64,000 bases of DNA from G020354645 sp050053515. GTDB taxonomy: Bacteria > Desulfobacterota > Desulfobacteria > Desulfobacterales > G020354645. Location of the stretch: the NCBI GenBank assembly GCA_050053515.1, contig JASFTQ010000001.1, positions 3,910 to 67,909 of the forward strand, read 5' to 3'. Position numbers and translations under genes: made by a program. The number at the start of each line of letters is the position of its first letter. Position 1 is the stretch's first letter. The notes beneath the pieces are model-generated. The model did no database searches. It worked only from the letters and a program-made list of their open reading frames with translations, and was not told the origin of the DNA. Below are positions 28,724 to 37,962 of this stretch, piece after piece.

Positions 28724-29373
28724 TAGATTCGCCTTTTCAGGTTAATTATATTTACCCGTTTCGATACGCGGTCTGCCTGATCCGAAATTTCACCCATTAC
28801 AATAACCATCTCTTTTAGCTGCAACTTGAGAAAGGGCTCGAGATCGGAGTCGAAAAGTTTGATGATGATTCGACGCTCAATATGGTCACAATGACTCTCG
28901 TTTTGATCAATGGTCGAAAGCAATGTCTTGATCCCCTCCTTTTTCTTGAGCATCACATCAATTTGCTTGATCATCAGATCGCAACTTTCCAGCGAAACCC
29001 GGATAAGCTCCTGGATGTCCAGCTTGAGGAATTCCGGAAAAAAGAGCTTTTGGGTGCGGAGCATATTCAAAATTTGCTCAAAAGAGCGCGGGATCTCATC
29101 AACTTTTTCCAGCAGGCCCATGATATCCTCGCGCGACTCGGGAATCAGTGCCCGGCTGTACATCAGTTGATTAATTTCTTCCCGAATTTCATCGGCTACG
29201 GATTCAAATTTGTGGGTCTGGTCCATCAGAAAACAAAAATCGTCACTGACGCCCTCCTTCAGGCAAAGATTCATGGCCTTGGCAAAATGGTCTTGAATCA
29301 TACCAAGGTTTTCCAGGTAGTCGTAAATCAATTTTTCCAGTTGGTGCTCTTTTCGAAATAAAAAATTTAACAT
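28723..29373 (-). CDS. DUF47/PhoU-like phosphate transport accessory protein
   Basis: 216 residues from the ATG at 29373, which has TTGGAG eight bases upstream; the frame is open ten codons further. All-helical DUF47 (Pit accessory, TIGR00153) protein: starts MLNFLFRKEHQLEKLIYDYL, with DETHKFESVADEIREEI-like and DHIERRI helices. Such proteins sit next to Pit and are thought to regulate it. Its stop overlaps the pit start by one base, which supports the pairing. Confidence 0.9.
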   Translation of the reverse strand: MLNFLFRKEHQLEKLIYDYLENLGMIQDHFAKAMNLCLKEGVSDDFCFLMDQTHKFESVADEIREEINQLMYSRALIPESREDIMGLLEKVDEIPRSFEQILNMLRTQKLFFPEFLKLDIQELIRVSLESCDLMIKQIDVMLKKKEGIKTLLSTIDQNESHCDHIERRIIIKLFDSDLEPFLKLQLKEMVIVMGEISDQADRVSKRVNIINLKRRI

Positions 29374-29396
29374 AATCGGCTCCAATTCAGGTCTGA

Positions 29397-30008
29397 TTAA
29401 CAAACCGGATATTTTCCCTGCGCAAGCTCCAGGCAGAATCTGTTGATATCGCCAAACGCTTGATTAAAGATTTCTTTAACTTCCCTGGATACACCCCGCA
29501 ATGTCTGGCCCTTCTCCAGAAGAAGCCGAGCATTGGCCATTTTGGATTTGCCGATCTGGCTCAAAAGCAGGACATAAACTTCATTGACCCCTTCAACACT
29601 TTGACATATTTTTTTTGCAAGCTGATGGGCAAGCACATTGTATACCTTACCGACATGGCTGACGGGATTCTTGCCGGCGGCAGCTTCCGTTCCCATGGGC
29701 CGGTTCATACTGATCAAACCGTTGACCCGGTTGTCCCGGCCGACCTGTCCCGAATCCGCATCTTCGGCTGAAGTGCCGGTCAGGCTCAGATAGATTCCGC
29801 CGATTCCTCTGTCTTTGTGGTCGAGGGTGTTATGGTTCAAGGATATTTTACGAAACACGCCTTTAGAGAGGCTTGATAAGAAATCCGATATCGCCTCCAT
29901 CACGGCATCGCAGATATAATCCGGATGCCCCCTACCTTTGCGCTCGACGATTTCGACGCTCTGCCGCGTGACGGTTTGCTGCCCTTTGAGTGTTTCTATA
30001 AGAATCAT
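29397..30008 (-). CDS. Archaeal-type S-adenosylmethionine synthetase, internally deleted form
   Basis: About 203 residues from ATG 30008 (AGGTGA upstream), whereas archaeal-type MAT is about 400. The N-terminal piece SVEIVERKGRGHPDYICDAVMEA and the C-terminal half (LSLTGTSAEDADSGQVGRDNRVNGLISMNRPMGTEAAAGKNPVSHVGKVYN) are very well conserved. In between, only about a dozen residues join LNHNT to GIGGIYLSLTG, so roughly 190 residues of the normal enzyme are missing in frame. Whether it makes AdoMet is doubtful. It is the first gene of a tight set with DUF47 and pit (23-base gap), suggesting a role linked to phosphate, but this is inference. Confidence 0.85.
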   Translation of the reverse strand: MILIETLKGQQTVTRQSVEIVERKGRGHPDYICDAVMEAISDFLSSLSKGVFRKISLNHNTLDHKDRGIGGIYLSLTGTSAEDADSGQVGRDNRVNGLISMNRPMGTEAAAGKNPVSHVGKVYNVLAHQLAKKICQSVEGVNEVYVLLLSQIGKSKMANARLLLEKGQTLRGVSREVKEIFNQAFGDINRFCLELAQGKYPVC

Positions 30009-30262
30009 TGTGATCACCTGTTAGAGTTAGCCGTTAAAAAATTTTTACACCAGCGCCCCGGTTTGAAAAAAGACGCACACGATTTTACTTCTCAGGCAAT
30101 TGGCATGCCAGGTTGTCGTCCATAATCGCCATGCCGGGGTCAACCTATATGGCTCTCGTATGAATATATCAATTAGATTGGTAAAAATGATAAATTTAAG
30201 GAAAATCGTATATAAAAAAACATCGAGATGAAGCTAAGAGATCCTGAGAATTTAAAAAAGCA

Positions 30263-30276
30263 GAACTTCGAGTTCT
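30263..30276. promoter_or_regulatory. Palindromic candidate enhancer site for a sigma-54 activator
   Basis: Perfect palindrome GAACT-TCGA-GTTCT-type (CAGAACTTCGAGTTCTG at 30261-30277), centred about 100 bases upstream of the sigma-54 promoter before clpP. The same half-sites with a four-base spacer recur at 38132-38145. The rest of the gap 30009-30368 shows no gene, apart from a short hairpin GAGCGCTTTCGCTC near 30346. Confidence 0.55.
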
Positions 30277-30368
30277 GATATTTATCAATAGCGGAATTCC
30301 TTTTTCCTCTTAAAGCGACGCAGGACCAAGAACAACTGACCCACTGAGCGCTTTCGCTCTCAATATAT

Positions 30369-30385
30369 CTGGCACGGGTATTGCT
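30369..30385 (+). promoter_or_regulatory. Sigma-54 (-24/-12) promoter upstream of clpP
   Basis: CTGGCACG-GGTA-TTGCT matches the sigma-54 consensus YTGGCACG-N4-TTGCW at every fixed position. It lies about 100 bases before the clpP start codon. Confidence 0.82.
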
Positions 30386-30486
30386 CTCCATATAATATAA
30401 GAGGATTGCTGTCGAACGAAAACCGGTATTTGGCGTCGTCATTAAAATCCGCAGTGAAAAATTACACAGGGTTTAAGGGGGTTGCC

Positions 30487-31104
30487 GTGGCCATTATCAT
30501 ACCCATGATCATCGAACGAGACAGTCGTGGCGAGCGCGCTTATGATATATACTCCCGACTGCTGAAAGATCGGATTATTATTTTAGGGGCCGCCTTGAAT
30601 GATGAGGTGGCCAATTTGCTCATCGCCCAACTGCTTTTTCTGGAATCCGAAGACCCGGATAAAGACATTAATTTTTATATCAATTCACCGGGTGGGTTGG
30701 TCACTTCAGGCCTGGCCGTGTATGACACGATGCAGTACATCAATCCTGACATCACTACGGTTTGCCTGGGGCAAGCCACCAGCATGGCGGCTTTTTTGCT
30801 GGCTGCCGGCACCAAGGGCAAACGCTATTCACTGCCGAATTCCAGGATATTAATCCGCCAACCGATGGGTTCATTTCGAGGACAGGCATCTGATATCGAA
30901 ATTCACGCCAAGGAAATTATTCGAATGAAAGAGACCTTAAACCGTATCCTAGCCAGACACACCGACAGATCATATGAGCAAATTCAGGCGGATACGGATC
31001 GGGACTATTATATGAGCAGCGAGGAAGCCAAGGTCTATGGTCTAATTGATTTTGTCATCAGAAATCGGAACGATCTCTTTCAGTTGCAGCAGAAAGCAGC
31101 CTAA
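30487..31104 (+). CDS. clpP: ClpP-family protein with catalytic His replaced by Arg
   Basis: 205 residues from GTG 30487 (AAGGGGG ribosome site), normal ClpP length; the frame is open to 30406. The sequence is otherwise canonical (RGERAYDIYSRLLKDRIIILG, YINSPGG). The nucleophile Ser is in GQATSMAAF, and the Asp is in DTDRDYYM at the correct spacing. At the catalytic His position, 25 residues after the Ser, it reads LPNSRILIRQPMG; the codon is CGC at 30856-30858, where CAC (His) is expected. It is therefore predicted to be weak or inactive, like ClpR-type subunits. No clpX or clpA is adjacent. It has a sigma-54 promoter, unusual for clpP. Confidence 0.9.
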   Translation: MAIIIPMIIERDSRGERAYDIYSRLLKDRIIILGAALNDEVANLLIAQLLFLESEDPDKDINFYINSPGGLVTSGLAVYDTMQYINPDITTVCLGQATSMAAFLLAAGTKGKRYSLPNSRILIRQPMGSFRGQASDIEIHAKEIIRMKETLNRILARHTDRSYEQIQADTDRDYYMSSEEAKVYGLIDFVIRNRNDLFQLQQKAA

Positions 31105-31282
31105 AGGCGAATTAGAATACCGCTACTCGGCAGAAAACGATTTATTTCAAGCAGAAACGAGTCCTAACACAAAAAGGAGTAGCCAATCGATGATACCCAG
31201 GAATTTGAAAGCGTATCTAAAGGAGCATCTTCCGGAAACCGCCATTAAAAACCGCACCATACGTGAAAAAGGGAGGTGTTTC

Positions 31283-33061
31283 ATGGAATTCGGTTATATG
31301 GACGAACACCTTCTCTATCGCATGGGTATCAACCGTGACAGACTCGGTCCCAGACTGGTTGTCTGCATGTGGGATGAAAGCTCCCCTTTGGAAGTCGGTG
31401 GCTATCTGGTGGTGGATAATCTGGCCATGGGAAGCCCTGCCATGGGAGGAATCCGGATGCTCCCCGATATAACACCGGTTGATATTCATAATTTGGCACG
31501 GGGGATGACACTAAAAAACGCGGCAGCCGATCTGCCCTATGGGGGAGGCAAAGCCGGTATTGTGGCCGAACCCGGCACGTCTGCGGAGGAGCACACCGCC
31601 ATTGTAAGGGATTTTGCCCACCTGATCGGCCGCTACCGAGATATCTATGTACCCGGTCCGGACGTCGGGACCAATGATGCCGACATGATGACAATTGCCA
31701 TACAAAATGGCATCGACAGTGCTGTGTCCAAACCCGCCGCCATGGGTGGCAACCGCATTGATGAATTAGGGGCGGCAGCCGGCGGTTTAATTGTTGCGCT
31801 CGAGAGACTGTTGGAAATTATGCCGCGATTGACCGTATTGCCCCAGTTTGCCCAATTGAAGGTACCTTCCCCGGAAGAACTGACGGTCATCATACAGGGG
31901 TTTGGGGCCGTTGGAGCGCATACGGCAAAGTATTTGACCGAAAGGTTCCCCCGGGCAAAAGTAACCGGTATCAGCGATCTTCAGGGTTATCTCTATGACA
32001 CTGCGGGCTTGCCGGTGGATAAACTCTTCAGTCTGGCAAAGCAGCGGGGTTTGGTCACGCGCCGCTACTATGAGGAAGAGATTGCGTCAAAAGATTACCG
32101 CCATCCCACCAAATTTTCTACGGACACCAACAAACTACTCAGAGAATCGGCGTTTTGTTTCATACCGGCCTCACCTGTCTTTAATTACCTGGGCGTGCTT
32201 CCCACAGAGTCATGTTCAATGAGCATAGATCAAATGGGAAGATGGTCGGTAATTATTGAGGGTGCCAATACCTACTCACCGGATCCGAACCGTAAGGCCG
32301 CTCGCACCCGCATGGAGCAGGCCGTCTATCGTCGAAAAGGGGTGATGATTGCCAATGACTATTTGGTTAACTCGGGTGGTGTCATATTTGCCGCCCAGGA
32401 ACACATTATCCCAACGCCCGTGCATCTTCAAATTCCCGATGAAATACGCGGCAACCCGACCGCTGTGGAGGCCTGGCTTTTCGGAAAGGAAACAGAGTTC
32501 GCTGAAATATCTGAAAAACGATTAAACGCCGGGATTGAATACAGGGAAAACTCGATTCGGCACAATATGACGGAGTTGGTCGACCTGCTGGCTTCCAACC
32601 CGGACTTGCTGCCCGGTCAGGCTGCAGAACGTATCGGCATTCAGCGGCTCACCGAAAAAGAAAGTGAACGCACCGCCAAAGGTATTATGGAACCGATACC
32701 CACCATCAGCATTAAAGCCAGTCTACAGGAAGCCGCGTCTCTGATCGTAGAATCCCAAAGCAACATCGTTGCCGTGCTTACGCAAGATGGCAAACTTGCG
32801 GGAGTTCTGACTCCCTGGGATATCACCCGGGCCATTTCCGAAGGGGTTTGTGAAGAAAGTGTCGAAAAAATTATGACCGTTAAAGTGATTTCGGCAGATC
32901 CTTCCTGCAGTATCCTGGATGTCGTGACTGACCTGGAACAGAACAAAATTTCGGCGATGCCGGTGGTAGAAGACGGGATCGTTTTGGGAATGGTCAGCTC
33001 CGATTTGTTGGCTCAGCAGTATCTGTTGCGGCTGCTGCGGCCGCAGGCAAAGAGCTCATAA
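31283..33061 (+). CDS. Glu/Leu/Phe/Val dehydrogenase fused to a CBS-domain pair
   Basis: 592 residues from ATG 31283 with GGGAGG seven bases before; ATG 31190 is an alternative (31 residues longer). The dehydrogenase part covers about 1-450: PAMGGIRM, the catalytic lysine region DLPYGGGKAGI, the Rossmann motif IQGFGAVGAHTAKYL and NDYLVNSGGVIFAAQEH. After a linker, two CBS motifs follow (about 480-585, with LAGVLTPWDITRAISEG and VLGMVSSDLLAQQYLL). CBS pairs usually bind adenine nucleotides, so allosteric control by energy charge is likely. The oxidative deamination substrate is probably glutamate, but not certain. It follows clpP by 178 bases and may share its sigma-54 transcript. Confidence 0.9.
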   Translation: MEFGYMDEHLLYRMGINRDRLGPRLVVCMWDESSPLEVGGYLVVDNLAMGSPAMGGIRMLPDITPVDIHNLARGMTLKNAAADLPYGGGKAGIVAEPGTSAEEHTAIVRDFAHLIGRYRDIYVPGPDVGTNDADMMTIAIQNGIDSAVSKPAAMGGNRIDELGAAAGGLIVALERLLEIMPRLTVLPQFAQLKVPSPEELTVIIQGFGAVGAHTAKYLTERFPRAKVTGISDLQGYLYDTAGLPVDKLFSLAKQRGLVTRRYYEEEIASKDYRHPTKFSTDTNKLLRESAFCFIPASPVFNYLGVLPTESCSMSIDQMGRWSVIIEGANTYSPDPNRKAARTRMEQAVYRRKGVMIANDYLVNSGGVIFAAQEHIIPTPVHLQIPDEIRGNPTAVEAWLFGKETEFAEISEKRLNAGIEYRENSIRHNMTELVDLLASNPDLLPGQAAERIGIQRLTEKESERTAKGIMEPIPTISIKASLQEAASLIVESQSNIVAVLTQDGKLAGVLTPWDITRAISEGVCEESVEKIMTVKVISADPSCSILDVVTDLEQNKISAMPVVEDGIVLGMVSSDLLAQQYLLRLLRPQAKSS

Positions 33062-33108
33062 AGAAAACCCCTTAGGTCTTTGCTGATACATTTTTGGGGT
33101 TCTACGGA

Positions 33109-34506
33109 TTATTTCAGGTGAGAATTATTTTCCCCTTCTTTTTTATCCACTGCTATGAAAGGATGCAACAGTGGATTGAATCCATTCGATGTGTTTAGGC
33201 CACGGACATTTCTCAATATTCGGATGAGTTGACCGACAGTGACTTCTTCAGGTTCGCGCACCCTGCGCAGCAATTGCAGGCTGAAGAATCGAAAAACCGT
33301 TGAGATAGCAAAAATAAATTGCAAGGGAAGAATTTTTTCGGAAAGAAAAGTCATATCGGCTGAGCTGAACAGTTTAAGGATCAAACCTGCTATGATAGGG
33401 CTTATGGCTGCCCCAACACCGGCGACAATATTATGGGTAGATATGAACAGGGCCCGCTGCTGTTTCGGAGAAATCCGCAGAATCAAATTATTGCTGCACA
33501 GTTGAATACCCGCCCAGAATCCGCCGCCCAGGATATGAAGAATTATTGGCATCAAGGTACTGCCGGGGCGAACGAATATCCACATGAAGGGCAGAAAAAC
33601 CGCCACCCAACTCGAAATCTGTATGATGGCCTTGTTTTTGATCCGATCCGAAATTTTCCCCCACAGCTTCATGGCAATCAAGTCAGAGCCCGACGAAATC
33701 ATGGCCAGGGTCGATACAAAACCAAGACTGAAAGTTAAATCCCGCAGCATATAAAGGGAAAAGAAGGGGCCGGCAAAATTCACCGATAAATTCCAGCAAA
33801 GTGAAAAAAGCAATAGCTTACGAAAATTTGTTTCCTGCAGCGGCCCCAAAAGGTTTTCTTGTGGGGAGGGGTAGCTCGCAGACAAATCTTTTTGCGGTTC
33901 TGAAATACGAAGCAAAAAGACCAGGCTCACCAATCCAGCCAGAACCGCTGTGCCGATGATGAAGCCAAAGCCGATGGTTAATCCTCCGGGAATATGCAGC
34001 TTGGCAAAATCAAGTAGATGTCCGAAAACAATTATAGCGAGCATTCCTGCAATACCGTTTAGCATATTACGGGTTCCAAAAAAGTTACCCAGGCTCCCTT
34101 CGGGTATCAGGTCCGATGTCCAAGACAGCCAAGATACGTAGCTGATGGCTATAAATGAATGGGACAGAAAAAATAACCCTAAGACTATAGAGGACTTGGC
34201 AGGAAGCGATAGCACCGGCAAAAGGGCAACAATCAGAATTAACACCCACAGCAAGCGGGCAATGGCGGCATTTAGATAGGCTATCCTTTTCCTTCCCCCT
34301 TTTTTGGTGATGAAAACCGATGCCGGCAATTGTAAAAGAGTGGCAACATACGGGATTGAAGCCAGGAGTCCAATCAAAGACTCGTTCATTCCGAGGTACA
34401 GCGCAAAAGCAGTCAGAAACACGCCGCCGGTGAGGTTTGCGAATACGGATGCGAAAACACCGTCATAAAGAGAATATTTAAGATTTTTATTCCTCAATAT
34501 TTCCAT
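33109..34506 (-). CDS. MFS transporter
   Basis: 465 residues with about twelve membrane helices; the N-terminal helix KYSLYDGVFASVFANLTGGVFLTAFALYLG and the loop VFITKKGGRKRIAYLNA (motif A region, G-x-R-K-R) mark the major facilitator superfamily. The second half starts near NFRKLLLFSLCWNLSVNFAGPFFSLYML. Substrate cannot be told. Ends 48 bases from the convergent dehydrogenase gene; its start faces foldback element B1 and the divergent lon gene. Confidence 0.88.
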   Translation of the reverse strand: MEILRNKNLKYSLYDGVFASVFANLTGGVFLTAFALYLGMNESLIGLLASIPYVATLLQLPASVFITKKGGRKRIAYLNAAIARLLWVLILIVALLPVLSLPAKSSIVLGLFFLSHSFIAISYVSWLSWTSDLIPEGSLGNFFGTRNMLNGIAGMLAIIVFGHLLDFAKLHIPGGLTIGFGFIIGTAVLAGLVSLVFLLRISEPQKDLSASYPSPQENLLGPLQETNFRKLLLFSLCWNLSVNFAGPFFSLYMLRDLTFSLGFVSTLAMISSGSDLIAMKLWGKISDRIKNKAIIQISSWVAVFLPFMWIFVRPGSTLMPIILHILGGGFWAGIQLCSNNLILRISPKQQRALFISTHNIVAGVGAAISPIIAGLILKLFSSADMTFLSEKILPLQFIFAISTVFRFFSLQLLRRVREPEEVTVGQLIRILRNVRGLNTSNGFNPLLHPFIAVDKKEGENNSHLK

Positions 34507-34689
34507 GAGACCACTTCAACAGCTAAAAATATTGGAACAATATCATCGCACCGTACTGTCTTCAAGATAGACTTAACCTAAAATACAGGCACAGGATAAT
34601 CGCTTTTGTTCGATTTTGATCATATTGCACGATTTTTGCTTACTATTTTAACGTTAAGGTTAACTCGATGATAATTAAGCACCGAGAAT

Positions 34690-34991
34690 TATAGTGATTG
34701 GCAAAATAACGTTCAGATTGCCCGAGGGTCAGGCAGGGCGTAAATTTTTATCGACAAGCTGATTACCCCGGTGGTGCTAAGTGACAAAAGGGGATTGCTG
34801 CCTGGATGAGCAACCGACGGTGAGTCTTTGTGCTAACCACCATGGGTTAACTGGCAGGGGGGCAGTTGATGGGAAGTGGCCAACTCCAAGCAAAGGTGGC
34901 GGTGATTGTGCATCTTGACGAAAAAATTTACCCCCTGCCTGCCCCTCTTCATTCTGCTCTATTTCGGAATATTATTTTGACATCCGCTATA
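34690..34991. repeat. Foldback element B1 (about 302 bp)
   Basis: Ends TATAGTGATTGGCAAAATAA and the reverse complement of TTATTTTGACATCCGCTATA form imperfect terminal inverted repeats of about 60 bases that include GTAAATTTTTATCG. A second copy (B2) is at 52981-53278. The core CGACAAGCTGAT..CCCCGGTG (34752-34802) is shared with A-type elements. Lies in the divergent region between the MFS gene and lon, ending 78 bases before the lon start. Confidence 0.85.
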
Positions 34992-35069
34992 GGTTTGGAA
35001 AAAGTAACTATCGACGGGATCGTTGGAAAAAATAAGAACGGCTATAAAAATATCGAACAGGAGTGAAAA

Positions 35070-37496
35070 ATGATTGGATTTATGCAACCAGAATATCTTA
35101 AAAAAAGCCTGGCAGAAATACCAAAAGACCTTTCTATCTTACCCCTGCGAAATATCGTTGCCTTTCCTTTCATGATGCTGCCTTTGTCGGTTGGAATTCC
35201 GCGGTCGGTTAGACTGATCGAAGATGCATTAAAAGGCGATCATTTGATCGGACTTCTGGCCAGCAAAGACGGATCGATTGACGAACCGGTGCCGGGCCAG
35301 ATTTACGAAATCGGGACAGTGGCGAAATTGCACCATGCCGTACGAAGCCATGAAGAACATATGCACGTCGTGGTTGAAGGGCTAGAGCGCTTTCGGTTGA
35401 AGCACTGGCTGACCACCGAACCTTATCTCCAAGCCTCTATTGATCTTTCTCCAGATATCGTTGAGCCAGGGATTGAACTGGATGCCTTGATGCACAGCTT
35501 GCGTGATTTAGCCAAGCAAATTATTACTCTCTTGCCGAATTTACCGGAAGATGTCGGCAATTTCCTTGATCAAGTAGAAGAACCACGATACCTTATTTAC
35601 ATGGTTGCAGCCAATTCACGGCTCAATATGAAAACCAATCAGCGGCTATTAGAAATGGATCATCTCAAGGATAAATATCAAGCATTAATCTATCAACTAA
35701 CGCGACAGAAAGAAGTATTAACTCTTGGCCGCAAGATTCAAACCGAAGTTCGAGAAAAAATGAGCAAGGCTCAACGGGAATACTACCTGCGCGAACAACT
35801 CAAGGCCATTAAAAAAGAACTTGGCGAAACGGATGATATTGAATCTGAAGCCGTCGAATATGCCGTAAAAATTGAAAAAACGGATATGTCCGAAGAAGCC
35901 AGGAAAGAGGCGCAGCGAGAATTAAAACGGATGAAAGGGATGGCTCCGCAAGCAGCAGAATATGCGGTGATTAAAACCTATCTGGACTGGCTGCTGGAAC
36001 TTCCTTGGAATGTGACCAGCCAGGATCAGTTGGATGTCAACGACGCCCGCAGTGTGCTGGATGAAGATCATTATGATTTGCAGGACGTCAAAAATCGAAT
36101 CATTGAATATCTTGCGGTACGCAAGCTGGTCTGCGAACGTGAGGAAGAATTTAAGCCTGAAACCTGTGTCTTCGACGACAAGGCCATGGGTGCTATTCTC
36201 TGTTTCGTCGGACCCCCCGGTGTCGGCAAGACCAGCCTGGGGCAAAGTATTGCCAGAGCTCTGGGGCGAAAATTTACCCGCATGAGCCTGGGCGGCATGC
36301 GAGATGAAGCCGAAATTCGGGGACATCGCCGCACCTATATCGGGGCCATGCCGGGCCGTATCATCCAGGCGATCAAGCGAGCAGGCACCCGCAATCCGGT
36401 CTTCATGCTGGATGAAGTGGACAAAATCGGAACAGATTGGCGTGGAGATCCTAGCAGCGCACTGCTGGAGGTCCTTGATCCCGCCCAAAACCATGCTTTT
36501 CGCGATCACTACCTGGATGTAGACTTTGATCTGAGTGATGTGATGTTTATTACCACGGCCAACCAACTTGAGACCATTCCACCACCCTTGCGTGACCGAA
36601 TGGAAATTATTCATCTGGAAGGATATACAGAGTATGAGAAGATCCATATTGCCAAGAATTTTCTGGTGCCCCGGCAGCTTAAAGCAAATGGGCTGCGCAA
36701 AGAAGAAGCAATATTCACCACAGACGCTTTGCGAAAAATTATACAAAGTTACACCCGGGAGGCCGGGGTGCGAACCCTGGAGCGCCAGATTGGGACAGTT
36801 TGTCGTAAAGTTGTTGTAAAAATTGCCGCCGGGGAATCAATTCATGAAGAAGTTACACCGACCGCCGTGCGAGGATATCTCAAAAAAGAAAAATTCGAAT
36901 CCGAAGCTTCCGAGATAATCGACACTCCGGGGATTGCCACTGGCCTAGCGGTAACGGCTACCGGTGGTGACATTTTATTTATCGAAGCCACCCGCATGCC
37001 GGGTAAAGGCAAGCTGACTTTAACCGGTCAACTGGGCGACGTCATGCGTGAAAGTGCTCAAATTGCCCACAGCTACGTGCGGTCAAAGACTGCTCAGTTG
37101 GAAATTAATTCAGAAGATTTCGAAAAAAATGATGTGCATTTGCATGTGCCGGCCGGCGCCATTCCTAAAGACGGCCCCTCGGCAGGCATTGCAATGGTAA
37201 CCGCCATCGCAAGCCTATTCAGTGGGAAACCCGTACATGGCGATGTCGGTATGACCGGCGAAGTAACATTACGGGGCCGAGTGCTGTCGGTCGGTGGTAT
37301 TAAAATGAAGGTTCTGGCTGCCCATCGCGCCGGAATTACCACTGTGGTCCTGCCCAGAAAAAACGAACCTGATCTGGAGGAATTACCGGAAGATGTGCGT
37401 AACGACATAAACTTTATTCCTATCGAGCAAATCGATGAAGCCCTGAAAGTGGCACTGGCCGCTGACAGGTTAAATGAAAAAAACAAGAAGAGTTAA
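35070..37496 (+). CDS. lon: Lon protease (endopeptidase La)
   Basis: 808 residues, the normal LonA length. N-terminal substrate domain starts LSILPLRNIVAFPFMMLPLSVG; the coiled region includes KAQREYYLREQLKAIKKELGE. Walker A FVGPPGVGKTSLGQSIA is near residue 380, Walker B VFMLDEVDKIG near 448. The C-terminal protease domain has Ser about 704 in PKDGPSAGIA and Lys about 747 in GGIKMKVLAAH. Cytoplasmic ATP-dependent protease for damaged and regulatory proteins. GGAG precedes the ATG; foldback element B1 occupies the upstream region. A hairpin follows the stop. Confidence 0.97.
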   Translation: MIGFMQPEYLKKSLAEIPKDLSILPLRNIVAFPFMMLPLSVGIPRSVRLIEDALKGDHLIGLLASKDGSIDEPVPGQIYEIGTVAKLHHAVRSHEEHMHVVVEGLERFRLKHWLTTEPYLQASIDLSPDIVEPGIELDALMHSLRDLAKQIITLLPNLPEDVGNFLDQVEEPRYLIYMVAANSRLNMKTNQRLLEMDHLKDKYQALIYQLTRQKEVLTLGRKIQTEVREKMSKAQREYYLREQLKAIKKELGETDDIESEAVEYAVKIEKTDMSEEARKEAQRELKRMKGMAPQAAEYAVIKTYLDWLLELPWNVTSQDQLDVNDARSVLDEDHYDLQDVKNRIIEYLAVRKLVCEREEEFKPETCVFDDKAMGAILCFVGPPGVGKTSLGQSIARALGRKFTRMSLGGMRDEAEIRGHRRTYIGAMPGRIIQAIKRAGTRNPVFMLDEVDKIGTDWRGDPSSALLEVLDPAQNHAFRDHYLDVDFDLSDVMFITTANQLETIPPPLRDRMEIIHLEGYTEYEKIHIAKNFLVPRQLKANGLRKEEAIFTTDALRKIIQSYTREAGVRTLERQIGTVCRKVVVKIAAGESIHEEVTPTAVRGYLKKEKFESEASEIIDTPGIATGLAVTATGGDILFIEATRMPGKGKLTLTGQLGDVMRESAQIAHSYVRSKTAQLEINSEDFEKNDVHLHVPAGAIPKDGPSAGIAMVTAIASLFSGKPVHGDVGMTGEVTLRGRVLSVGGIKMKVLAAHRAGITTVVLPRKNEPDLEELPEDVRNDINFIPIEQIDEALKVALAADRLNEKNKKS

Positions 37497-37503
37497 AAGT
37501 AAC

Positions 37504-37535
37504 GCCGGAACAGGAATTATCACACCTGTCCCGGC
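37504..37535 (+). terminator. Hairpin after lon
   Basis: GCCGG-ACAGG and CCTGT-CCCGGC pair across a ten-base loop, eight bases after the lon stop. No T-run follows, so it may be a weak or Rho-assisted terminator. Confidence 0.4.
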
Positions 37536-37593
37536 ATTGGTAACTCTTTGCTCAGGAATCCGACCGTAAACAAAGGCCGGACTTCAAAGAAAT

Positions 37594-37917
37594 TTATCCG
37601 GATAGTCCTTCGATGGTGTGCCCCGTTTCCGTAACCCGCCACCGCACGTTTACGGTTTCGCCCACTTTAAAATCGTCAAGCGTCGCGGGGCGATTGCCCT
37701 TTGTCACTTTTGCGTTGGGGGCCAAGGCTCCGCCCACCGTCATCGAGTCATTTGGCACCGGGATTTCGATCACAACCACATTATCTAGTAGGTTAATAGC
37801 GGATATTTTACCACCCCGGCTATATACTCGGTCGCCTGCCAAAACTAGAGATGCGATTAAAAGTACTAGGACAAAGGTCCCTAAAAAAATCGCTGATTTC
37901 GTTTTAAATGTGTTCAT
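37594..37917 (-). CDS. Small exported protein, putative OB/beta-fold (DUF5666-like)
   Basis: 107 residues with an N-terminal signal peptide (FLGTFVLVLLIASLVLAGD). The mature part of about 78 residues looks all-beta (GKISAINLLDNVVVIEIP ... FKVGETVNVRWRVTETGHTIEGL), a pattern seen in short metal- or ligand-binding OB-fold domains such as DUF5666. Function unknown. A good sigma-54 promoter lies 46 bases upstream and the sigma-54 activator gene is just beyond. Confidence 0.75.
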   Translation of the reverse strand: MNTFKTKSAIFLGTFVLVLLIASLVLAGDRVYSRGGKISAINLLDNVVVIEIPVPNDSMTVGGALAPNAKVTKGNRPATLDDFKVGETVNVRWRVTETGHTIEGLSG

Positions 37918-37962
37918 AATATCCTCCTTTAGTTATTTTTTCATAATTTAATCAATAAGTGA

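Noticed and set aside
30105..30125. GGCATGCCAGGTTGT as another sigma-54 site before clpP
   Set aside because: The -12 part does not fit, and a perfect site lies closer to the gene at 30369.
35922..36746. 274-residue minus-strand frame
   Set aside because: Antisense of the lon ATPase domain; no family features.
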